A stretch of DNA of 6,579 nucleotides from an uncultured Anaerovibrio sp. (lineage in GTDB: Bacteria; Bacillota; Negativicutes; Selenomonadales; Selenomonadaceae), in assembly GCA_900768695.1 (NCBI GenBank), contig CAAGDY010000292.1, positions 1 through 6,579 on the forward strand, in the 5' to 3' direction. Each line of letters opens with the position of its first letter. Position 1 is the stretch's first letter. A program made the position numbers and the translations under genes. The notes below the pieces were generated by a model, which worked only from the letters and a program-made list of their open reading frames with translations, ran no database searches and had not been told where the DNA came from. This document shows, one piece after another, positions 1 to 5,097 of this stretch.

Positions 1-66
1 ACGGGTCATATCCGTGATAGTATTGCAGAGGAGGAGTTGCTAGCGAATGACAGCGAAACTATATAG
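1..66 (+). CDS. plsX: C-terminal tail of an upstream gene, probably phosphate acyltransferase PlsX (partial)
   Basis: Frame 1 is open from the window edge for 21 codons to a TAG at 64-66; the two other + frames stop at 15-17 and 41-43. The visible residues include HIRDSIAEEE, an acidic, helix-like end. PlsX makes acyl-phosphate from acyl-ACP for phosphatidic acid synthesis and is the usual gene directly before fabH in Bacillota. The identification therefore rests mostly on gene order, because this tail is poorly conserved and contains no catalytic motif. The gene overlaps the start of fabH by 20 bases, and the fabH ribosome binding site lies inside it, which suggests translational coupling. 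It could instead be another gene of the operon. Confidence 0.45.
   Translation, partial: TGHIRDSIAEEELLANDSETI
28..36 (+). promoter_or_regulatory. Ribosome binding site of fabH
   Basis: A GAGGAGGAG run ends 10 bases before ATG 47. It lies within the coding sequence of the upstream gene and supports ATG 47 as the fabH start, in agreement with the FabH-like N-terminus (GIIGTGYYVPEK). Confidence 0.7.
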
Positions 67-1051
67 TGCAGGTATTATCGGAACTGGCTATTATGTTCCG
101 GAAAAGATAATGACCAATGCTGATTTGGAGAAAATAGTTGATACCAGCGATGAATGGATTGTTGAAAGAACAGGTATCAGGGAACGCCGCATTGCTGAGG
201 ACGGGGTTCCTATGTCTGACCTGGCGATGAAGGCTGCTGAAAATGCACTGGCTGATGCCGGTACATCTGCTGAGGAGCTGGATTTGATTATTGTTGCTAC
301 CCTGACATCTGACAGGATTATTCCTTCTACTGCCTGTATGCTTCAGAATCGTCTGGGGGCAAAGCATGCTGCGGCTTTTGATTTGTCTGCGGCCTGCTCC
401 GGGTTTGCCTACGCGGCCAGCGTAGCGGCCCAGTTTATTGAGACCGGTGTCTACAAAAAGGCATTGGTGATTGGTGCAGAAACTCTTTCCAAGTACATCA
501 ACTGGGAAGATCGCAATACATGCGTGTTGTTTGGTGACGGTGCCGGTGCGGCTGTGCTGGGACAGGTTGAGGATGGTTATGGGATACTCAGCTTCGACCT
601 GGGCAGTGATGGCTCCGGCGGCGATGCGATACAGATTCCTTCCAGTGGCAGCCTGATGCCTGTCAGCAAGGAATCCATCGACCAGCGTCTGAATCTCATC
701 CACATGAACGGCAAGGAAGTGTTCAAGTTTGCCGTTAAGGCAATGGGCAAGACTGTCAAGAATTCCCTGGAGAGGATTGGCATGTCCCAGGACAAGATTG
801 ACTGGCTGGTGCCGCATCAGGCCAATATCCGTATCATAGAGTCTGCCGCGAAGCGCCTGTCCATGCCAATGGACAAGGTAATTGTCAATATTCAGAAGTA
901 TGGCAATATGTCTGCGGCATGTATTCCGATCGCCTTGGCTGAGGCATCTGCCGCCAAGCGGTTTAAAAAGGGAGATATCATAGCACTGTCTGGCTTCGGT
1001 GCGGGCCTTACATGGGCGTCCTGCATTATCAGATGGTCTAAGGAGGATTAA
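47..1051 (+). CDS. fabH: 3-oxoacyl-ACP synthase III (FabH)
   Basis: FabH is the cytoplasmic condensing enzyme that starts each fatty acid by joining an acyl-CoA primer, typically acetyl-CoA, to malonyl-ACP, giving 3-ketoacyl-ACP. The 334-residue protein is full length for the family. It has the N-terminal GIIGTGYYVPEK strand, the DTSDEWIVERTGIRERRIA block (about 32-50), the nucleophile in AACSG (Cys117), His257 in VPHQAN and Asn287 in YGNMSAA, which together form the complete Cys-His-Asn triad. The C-terminal GFGAGLTWA motif is also present. The segment after Asn287 reads NMSAACIP where many homologues have NTSAASIP. ATG 47 is preceded by GAGGAGGAG and overlaps the upstream gene; fabK starts one base past the stop. 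Chain-initiation preference (straight or branched primer) cannot be read from the sequence. Confidence 0.97.
   Translation: MTAKLYSAGIIGTGYYVPEKIMTNADLEKIVDTSDEWIVERTGIRERRIAEDGVPMSDLAMKAAENALADAGTSAEELDLIIVATLTSDRIIPSTACMLQNRLGAKHAAAFDLSAACSGFAYAASVAAQFIETGVYKKALVIGAETLSKYINWEDRNTCVLFGDGAGAAVLGQVEDGYGILSFDLGSDGSGGDAIQIPSSGSLMPVSKESIDQRLNLIHMNGKEVFKFAVKAMGKTVKNSLERIGMSQDKIDWLVPHQANIRIIESAAKRLSMPMDKVIVNIQKYGNMSAACIPIALAEASAAKRFKKGDIIALSGFGAGLTWASCIIRWSKED
1039..1046 (+). promoter_or_regulatory. Ribosome binding site fixing the fabK start
   Basis: TAAGGAGG sits at the very end of fabH, six bases before ATG 1053. It selects that ATG over an in-frame ATG at 999, which lies deep inside fabH and would add 18 residues (beginning MRALHGR) that do not resemble FabK. 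Confidence 0.85.
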
Positions 1052-1052
1052 C

Positions 1053-2000
1053 ATGTTTGAGGAAAATCCAATTTGTAAATTATTAAATATCAAGTATCCA
1101 ATTTTCCAGGGTGGTATGGCATGGATTGGCACGGCCGAGCTGGCCTCCGCCGTATCCAATGCAGGTGGTCTTGGCATTATTGGTGCCGGACATATGCCGC
1201 CTGATTTGCTTCGCGCGGAGATTCAGAAGGCAAAGCGTTGGACTGATAAGCCGTTTGGCGTGAACATCATGCTGATGTCTCCTTTTGTCAAAGATGTTAT
1301 GCAGGTGGTTGTTGAGGAGCGCGTGCCGGTTGTTACTACCGGTGCAGGCAATCCTGCCGAGTATCTGCCGGCCCTGAAGGAGGTAGGCACCAAGGTTATT
1401 CCTGTGGTGGCTTCCGTAGCCCTGGCAAAGCGCCTGGTGCGCTCCGGCGTTGACGCTGTCATTGCCGAGGGAACCGAGTCCGGCGGCCATATTGGTGATA
1501 TTACCACCATGGCCCTGGTGCCGCAGGTGGTGGATGCTGTGGATGTGCCTGTTATTGCTGCAGGCGGTATCGGTGATTCCCGTGGTATTCTGGCGGCCTT
1601 TGCCCTGGGCGCTTCCGGCGTGCAGATAGGCTCCCGCTTCGTGGTTTCCGAGGAATGTATCGCTCATCCGAATTACAAGAATCTCGTGCTGAAGGCAAAG
1701 GATCGCTCCACCGTGGTTACCGGCCGTTCTACCGGTCATCCGGTGCGTGTTCTCGCCAACAAGATGACCCGCGAATATGCAGAGCTTGAAGCGAATCAGG
1801 CCTCCGTGGAGGAGCTGGAGAAGTTTGGCGCAGGCCGCCTGAATATGGCAACCCATAAGGGCGATGTGGAGAACGGCTCCGTCATGATTGGCCAGATTTG
1901 CGGCATGTTCCACGAAATCAAGCCTGTGGCTACCATTATTGAGGAGCTGGTAGGCGGTATTGCCGCCGCTGGCGAGCGTGTTCATAATACTCTGAAATAA
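1053..2000 (+). CDS. fabK: Enoyl-ACP reductase II, FMN-dependent (FabK)
   Basis: FabK reduces trans-2-enoyl-ACP to acyl-ACP with NAD(P)H and FMN, the last step of each elongation cycle. It replaces FabI in many Bacillota and is insensitive to triclosan. The 315-residue protein is a TIM-barrel flavoprotein of the nitronate monooxygenase superfamily. Visible motifs are YPIFQGGMAWI (15-25), AGGLGIIGAG (37-46), KPFGVNIMLMSPF (66-78), VTTGAGNP (94-101), the catalytic-region ESGGHIG with His146, PVIAAGGI (166-173) for phosphate binding, and GVQIGSRF (189-196). The segment from HPNYK to GDVENGSVMIGQICG resembles Streptococcus pneumoniae FabK closely as I remember it. Unlike the paralogue downstream, it lacks a cysteine cluster: Cys8, Cys202 and Cys283 are scattered. 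It starts one base after the fabH stop. Confidence 0.95.
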   Translation: MFEENPICKLLNIKYPIFQGGMAWIGTAELASAVSNAGGLGIIGAGHMPPDLLRAEIQKAKRWTDKPFGVNIMLMSPFVKDVMQVVVEERVPVVTTGAGNPAEYLPALKEVGTKVIPVVASVALAKRLVRSGVDAVIAEGTESGGHIGDITTMALVPQVVDAVDVPVIAAGGIGDSRGILAAFALGASGVQIGSRFVVSEECIAHPNYKNLVLKAKDRSTVVTGRSTGHPVRVLANKMTREYAELEANQASVEELEKFGAGRLNMATHKGDVENGSVMIGQICGMFHEIKPVATIIEELVGGIAAAGERVHNTLK

Positions 2001-2087
2001 TCTGTATTTTAAGCAATTTATAGAAGGACTGCCTGCAGCCTTGGCTGTGGGGGCATAGAGATTGTGTTTTAAAAGAAAGAGGTAAAA
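2001..2087 (+). other. fabK-fabD intergenic region with a GC-rich hairpin
   Basis: This 87-base gap holds an imperfect hairpin: 2032-2039 (CCTGCAGC) pairs with 2044-2051 (GCTGTGGG) around a four-base loop, using two G-T pairs. With a two-base bulge, 2030-2031 can extend it by pairing with 2054-2055. The T run nearest to it (TTTT at 2067-2070) is about 15 bases past the stem, too far for a standard intrinsic terminator. The flanks are AT-rich. I see no convincing sigma-70 promoter or FapR-type operator. The fabD ribosome binding site (AGAGG at 2078-2082) is weaker than those of its neighbours. Confidence 0.4.
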
Positions 2088-3029
2088 ATGAGTAAATTAG
2101 CTTTTGTATTCCCGGGACAGGGTGCGCAGAAGGTTGGCATGGGCAAGGATTTTTTTGACAACTACGATGTTGCAAAGAAAATGTTCAAGGAGGCCGATGA
2201 GGCTCTTGGCTATTCCATCATGAAGATGTGCTTTGAGGGGCCTGAGGAGGACTTAAAGCTGACAGCCAATACCCAGCCGGCTATCCTGACCATCAGCTGC
2301 ATTGCCAACGAGATTTTGAAGGAAAATGGCGTACAGCCGGAGATTACCGGCGGCCATAGCCTGGGCGAGTATTCTGCCCTCGTTGCGGCAGGCGTGCTGA
2401 AATTCCAGGATGCTGTTGCGCTGGTACATAAGCGCGGTGCGTATATGCAGGAGGCTGTACCTGTAGGCGAGGGCGGCATGGCGGCCATCATTGGCGTTGA
2501 CCGGGACAAGATTGTAGAGATATGCCAGTCCGTTTCCGCTGATAGCCCTGTACAGGCGGTAAACTTCAACTGCCCTGGGCAGATTGTTATCGCAGGTGCT
2601 ACCCGCGGCGTGGAGCTGGCTGTAGAGGAACTGAAGGCGGCAGGTGCCAAGAAGGCTGTTATCCTGCCGGTAAGCGCGCCTTTCCACAGCACCCTGATGA
2701 AGCCGGCGGCAGAGAAGCTGGCTGTGGAGCTGGACAAGGTTACCCTGTCCGATGCTAAAATTCCTGTTGTGGCAAATGTCAATGCCAAGGTGCTGACCAA
2801 AGCCGAGGATATCAAGGCCAGCCTGGTGGCCCAGGCAGCAAGCCCTGTACTCTGGGAGGACTGCGTAGCGACGATGAAGGAGTTCGGCGCGGATACCCTT
2901 TTGGAGGCAGGCCCTGGCAAGACCCTGTGCGGCTTTAACCGCAGAATTGACAAGTCGATTAAGAGCTTAAACGTAGAGGATGTAGAATCTTTAGAAAAAT
3001 CTCTTGACTATTTCAAGGAGGTTCGTTAA
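2088..3029 (+). CDS. fabD: Malonyl-CoA:ACP transacylase (FabD)
   Basis: FabD moves the malonyl group from CoA to holo-ACP, supplying the extender for FabH and FabF. The 313-residue protein has the family length (about 310). It shows FPGQGAQ (8-14), where Gln11 helps form the oxyanion hole, the nucleophile elbow GHSLGEY with Ser91, Arg116 in HKRGAYMQ for the malonyl carboxylate, and His200 in SAPFHS. Gln249 in the QAASPVLW segment and the C-terminal LEAGPGKTL motif are also present. All catalytic residues are intact and lie one position earlier than in the Escherichia coli enzyme. ATG 2088 follows AGAGG by five bases. The end of fabD carries the ribosome binding site of fabG, whose ATG lies one base after the fabD stop, so the two are likely coupled in translation. 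Confidence 0.97.
   Translation: MSKLAFVFPGQGAQKVGMGKDFFDNYDVAKKMFKEADEALGYSIMKMCFEGPEEDLKLTANTQPAILTISCIANEILKENGVQPEITGGHSLGEYSALVAAGVLKFQDAVALVHKRGAYMQEAVPVGEGGMAAIIGVDRDKIVEICQSVSADSPVQAVNFNCPGQIVIAGATRGVELAVEELKAAGAKKAVILPVSAPFHSTLMKPAAEKLAVELDKVTLSDAKIPVVANVNAKVLTKAEDIKASLVAQAASPVLWEDCVATMKEFGADTLLEAGPGKTLCGFNRRIDKSIKSLNVEDVESLEKSLDYFKEVR
3015..3021 (+). promoter_or_regulatory. Ribosome binding site fixing the fabG start
   Basis: AAGGAGG, inside the last codons of fabD, is nine bases before ATG 3031. It supports that start over the in-frame ATG at 3004, which would add nine residues (MTISRRFVN) of fabD overlap foreign to FabG. Confidence 0.85.
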
Positions 3030-3030
3030 T

Positions 3031-3774
3031 ATGCTTTTAGAGGGTAAAACTGCACTAGTTACAGGTGCGTCCCGCGGCATCGGCAGGGCAATCGCCCTGA
3101 GGCTGGCCAGGGAAGGCGCTTCTGTAGCTATTAACTACGCAGGCAATACCGCTGCTGCCGAGGAGGTAAAGTCCCTGATTGAGGCAGAGGGCGGCAAGGC
3201 CATTATCGTCAAGGCCGACGTTTCCAACGGTGAGGCTGTTGATGAGATGGTAAAGACCGTTGTGGATACCTTCGGGGGCGTTGATATTCTCGTGAACAAC
3301 GCCGGCATCACCAGGGATAACCTGCTGATGCGCATGAAGGAAGAGGATTGGGATGCTGTTATCAACACCAACCTCAAGAGTGCGTATTACTGTACAAAGG
3401 CTGTTACCAAGCCTATGATGAAGAAGCGTTTTGGGCGCATTGTGAATATGACTTCCGTAGTTGGTCTGACCGGCAATATCAGTCAGGCAAATTATGCTGC
3501 GGCCAAAGCAGGGCTTCTTGGTTTTTCCAAATCCATGGCCAAGGAGCTGGCCAGCCGCGGAATTACCGTGAACATGGTGGCTCCGGGCTTTATTGAAACG
3601 GACATGACGGCTGTGCTTTCTGACAAGGTCAAGGAGGCCATGATGACCGGCATCCCTATGGGAAGGGCCGGACAGCCTGATGACGTTGCCAATGCAGTGC
3701 TGTTCCTTGTTTCTGATTGTGCATCTTATGTTACCGGCCAGGTCATCAATGTTGATGGCGGTATGGTTATGTAA
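3031..3774 (+). CDS. fabG: 3-oxoacyl-ACP reductase (FabG)
   Basis: FabG reduces 3-ketoacyl-ACP to (3R)-hydroxyacyl-ACP with NADPH. The 247-residue protein is a classical short-chain dehydrogenase/reductase of normal FabG length. It has the Rossmann motif TGASRGIG (11-18), the DV pair after the fourth strand (Asp63-Val64), NNAG (89-92), and the catalytic tetrad Asn114, Ser142, Tyr155 and Lys159 (in NMTSVVG and YAAAK). VAPGFIETDM (183-192) is the typical FabG segment after the active site, and the end INVDGGMVM is standard. It sits one base after fabD, with a strong ribosome binding site, and 40 bases before acpP. Family members can act on other substrates, but the position between fabD and acpP makes the fatty acid role nearly certain. 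Confidence 0.97.
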   Translation: MLLEGKTALVTGASRGIGRAIALRLAREGASVAINYAGNTAAAEEVKSLIEAEGGKAIIVKADVSNGEAVDEMVKTVVDTFGGVDILVNNAGITRDNLLMRMKEEDWDAVINTNLKSAYYCTKAVTKPMMKKRFGRIVNMTSVVGLTGNISQANYAAAKAGLLGFSKSMAKELASRGITVNMVAPGFIETDMTAVLSDKVKEAMMTGIPMGRAGQPDDVANAVLFLVSDCASYVTGQVINVDGGMVM

Positions 3775-3798
3775 CATGGATATATAGAGAACCGTAAG

Positions 3799-3807
3799 AG
3801 GAGGTGA
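3799..3807 (+). promoter_or_regulatory. Very strong ribosome binding site of acpP
   Basis: AGGAGGTGA is complementary to nine consecutive bases of the usual 16S rRNA 3' end and lies seven bases before ATG 3815. It is the longest match in the window and fits the need for ACP in excess over the enzymes encoded by the same transcript. Confidence 0.85.
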
Positions 3808-3814
3808 AACATAC

Positions 3815-4045
3815 ATGTCTACTTTTGAGAAAGTAAGAGATATCGTAGTTGATCAGTTGGGTGTAGAGGCTGACGAGGTTTCCATCGAGTCCACTTTTAT
3901 CGATGACCTGGGTGCTGACTCCCTGGATATCGTAGAGCTCATTATGGCCTTTGAGGAGGAGTTCGGCATCGAGATTCCTGATGAGGCTGCAGAGAAGATT
4001 AAGACCGTTCAGGACGTTGTTTCCTACATTGACCAGAACAAATAA
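3815..4045 (+). CDS. acpP: Acyl carrier protein (AcpP)
   Basis: ACP carries the growing acyl chain as a thioester on a 4'-phosphopantetheine arm and docks with every enzyme of the pathway in the cytoplasm. The 76-residue protein has the usual size, is very acidic and contains the signature DDLGADSLDIVEL, with the arm attached to Ser36 of the DSL motif. Helix II (about 36-50) and the IEIPDEAAEKIKTVQDVVSYI segment are canonical. Activation needs an ACP synthase, which is not in the window. The gene follows fabG by 40 bases, has the best ribosome binding site of the operon, and is followed by a long hairpin that may separate its expression from that of the downstream genes. Confidence 0.98.
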   Translation: MSTFEKVRDIVVDQLGVEADEVSIESTFIDDLGADSLDIVELIMAFEEEFGIEIPDEAAEKIKTVQDVVSYIDQNK

Positions 4046-4050
4046 TTAGT

Positions 4051-4111
4051 GTCTTACCTTTAGGAAAGTCCCGTGAAGCCATTTCGCGGGATTTTCTGAC
4101 AGGGGTAAGGC
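4051..4111 (+). terminator. Long hairpin after acpP: possible attenuator, mRNA stabiliser or RNase III site
   Basis: The inner helix pairs 4063-4077 (GGAAAGTCCCGTGAA) with 4083-4097 (TTCGCGGGATTTTCT) in 15 consecutive pairs, three of them G-T, around the loop GCCAT. After a small internal loop (4062 against 4098-4100), an outer helix pairs 4051-4061 with 4101-4111, including the perfect CTTACC/GGTAAG match. The total is about 26 pairs. The inner GC-rich part followed by TTTTCT looks like a weak, leaky intrinsic terminator. However, the genes beyond are clearly part of the same pathway, so complete termination is unlikely. Partial termination, protection of the acpP message or cleavage by RNase III are the alternatives. 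The structure is read directly from the sequence; the function is inferred. Confidence 0.55.
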
Positions 4112-4123
4112 GGGCCTATGAAT

Positions 4124-4130
4124 GGAGGAG
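4124..4130 (+). promoter_or_regulatory. Ribosome binding site favouring a TTG start for the FabX-like gene
   Basis: GGAGGAG ends five bases before the in-frame TTG at 4136. The upstream ATG at 4118 has only a poor GGGGTAAGG upstream, which is also part of the hairpin's 3' arm. Starting at TTG gives the N-terminus MKLPELKIG, which is typical of this protein family. Confidence 0.8.
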
Positions 4131-4135
4131 TAGAT

Positions 4136-5077
4136 TTGAAGCTTCCTGAACTGAAGATTGGTACTAAAATTGCGAAGGTCCCAATTATGCAGGGTGGCAT
4201 GGCTATTCGCTTGTCTACCGGTGCTTTGGCAGCGGCTGTGGCAAATCAGGGCGGCATCGGCCTGATTGCGGCTTCCGGTATGTCTCCGGAGGAGCTGCGT
4301 TATGAAATCAGGATGGCCAGAGCATTTTCCAAGGGCATTATTGGCATCAATATCATGTTTGCAGCAAAGAAATTTGCGGAAATGGTAAATACTGCTATTG
4401 ATGAGGGTATTGACCTGGTGGTTGCAGGTGCAGGCTTTTCCCGTGACATCTTTGCGTTGGGCAAGGAATCCGGTACTCCGGTGGTTCCGATTGTATCATC
4501 TGTAAAATTAGCGAAAATTTCTCAGCGTCTTGGCGCGGCCGCTATTGTTGTGGAAGGCAAGGAAGCAGGCGGTCATCTGGGAACTGACCAGTCCATCAGG
4601 GACATTATTCCGGATATCGTAGCTGCTGTTGACATCCCTGTTATTGCGGCAGGTGGCGTACTGCACGGCCAGGATATTGCTGATTTAATAAACATGGGCG
4701 TAAGCGGGGTCCAGATGGGCTCGCGTTTCGCTGCCAGCGCAGAGGCAAACAGCGCCCCTGCCCTGAAGGAATTTTATTTGAAGGCAAAGCCGGAGGATGT
4801 GGTGGTTATCCACAGTCCGGTGGGACTGCCGGGGCGTGCTGTCCGCAATCCGTGGGCGGAGCGCATCATGGACGGTCCTGTGCCGCCAAACAAATGTGAT
4901 AACTGCCTGAAGGCATGCAAGCATAATTTCTGTATTATCCGCGCACTGAGCCGTGCGCAGCAGGGTGACGTAGAAACGGGCCTGGTATTTACTGGCGAGT
5001 ATCTGCCTACTATCGAGAAGATTTTGACTGTTGAGGAGATATTCCAGCAGATTGAAGCAGAGGTTGCTGCTATCTAA
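4136..5077 (+). CDS. FMN-dependent NMO-superfamily oxidoreductase with a four-cysteine cluster, FabX-like
   Basis: This is a FabK-related flavoprotein barrel of 313 residues from TTG 4136, or 319 from ATG 4118. It shows VPIMQGGMAIRLS (15-27), GGIGLIAASG (39-48), GINIM (70-74), VVAGAG (95-100), EAGGHLG with the likely catalytic His147, PVIAAGGV (168-175) and GVQMGSRF (191-198). Unlike FabK it carries KCDNCLKACKHNFC, and its only four cysteines (254, 257, 261, 266) fall there as C-x2-C-x3-C-x4-C, suggesting a [4Fe-4S] cluster. The C-terminal layout (HSPVGLPGRAV, cysteines, CII, GLVFTGEY, TVEEI) resembles H. pylori FabX, an FMN/[4Fe-4S] decanoyl-ACP dehydrogenase-isomerase that makes unsaturated acyl chains. 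Position between acpP and fabF supports an acyl-ACP substrate. Alternatives are a second enoyl-ACP reductase or a nitronate monooxygenase-like enzyme. The family assignment is firm; the exact reaction is not. Confidence 0.8.
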   Translation: MKLPELKIGTKIAKVPIMQGGMAIRLSTGALAAAVANQGGIGLIAASGMSPEELRYEIRMARAFSKGIIGINIMFAAKKFAEMVNTAIDEGIDLVVAGAGFSRDIFALGKESGTPVVPIVSSVKLAKISQRLGAAAIVVEGKEAGGHLGTDQSIRDIIPDIVAAVDIPVIAAGGVLHGQDIADLINMGVSGVQMGSRFAASAEANSAPALKEFYLKAKPEDVVVIHSPVGLPGRAVRNPWAERIMDGPVPPNKCDNCLKACKHNFCIIRALSRAQQGDVETGLVFTGEYLPTIEKILTVEEIFQQIEAEVAAI

Positions 5078-5085
5078 AGTATTGT

Positions 5086-5091
5086 GAGGTG
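5086..5091 (+). promoter_or_regulatory. Ribosome binding site favouring a TTG start for fabF
   Basis: GAGGTG ends six bases before TTG 5098. The alternative in-frame GTG at 5089 is itself part of this sequence, so it could not use it. TTG gives MSNRVVITGMG, the normal FabF N-terminus, whereas GTG would add the residues MLF. Confidence 0.8.
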
Positions 5092-5097
5092 TTATTT

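Noticed and set aside
999..1052. N-terminal extension of FabK from ATG 999
   Set aside because: It would overlap fabH by 53 bases and add residues unlike any FabK; ATG 1053 has an ideal ribosome binding site.
59..1177. 372-codon open frame on the - strand opposite fabH and the start of fabK
   Set aside because: Same reason: it shadows well-conserved coding sequence, with no family motif or ribosome binding signal.
1083..1985. 300-codon open frame on the - strand opposite fabK
   Set aside because: His- and Asn-rich nonsense-like composition opposite a gene with full FabK motifs.
2001..2087. Internal promoter or FapR-type operator before fabD
   Set aside because: TTGGCT at 2041 has no acceptable -10 box at the proper distance, and no FapR-like inverted repeat is visible. 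Motif matches in such AT-rich sequence are expected by chance.
4051..4111. Full operon terminator after acpP
   Set aside because: The T tract is short and mostly part of the stem, and the next two genes plainly belong to the same pathway, so complete termination is unlikely. It is listed as a possible attenuator or processing site instead.
4118..4135. ATG 4118 as the start of the FabX-like gene
   Set aside because: It has a poor ribosome binding site within the hairpin, while TTG 4136 has GGAGGAG at good spacing and gives the family-like N-terminus. It remains possible.
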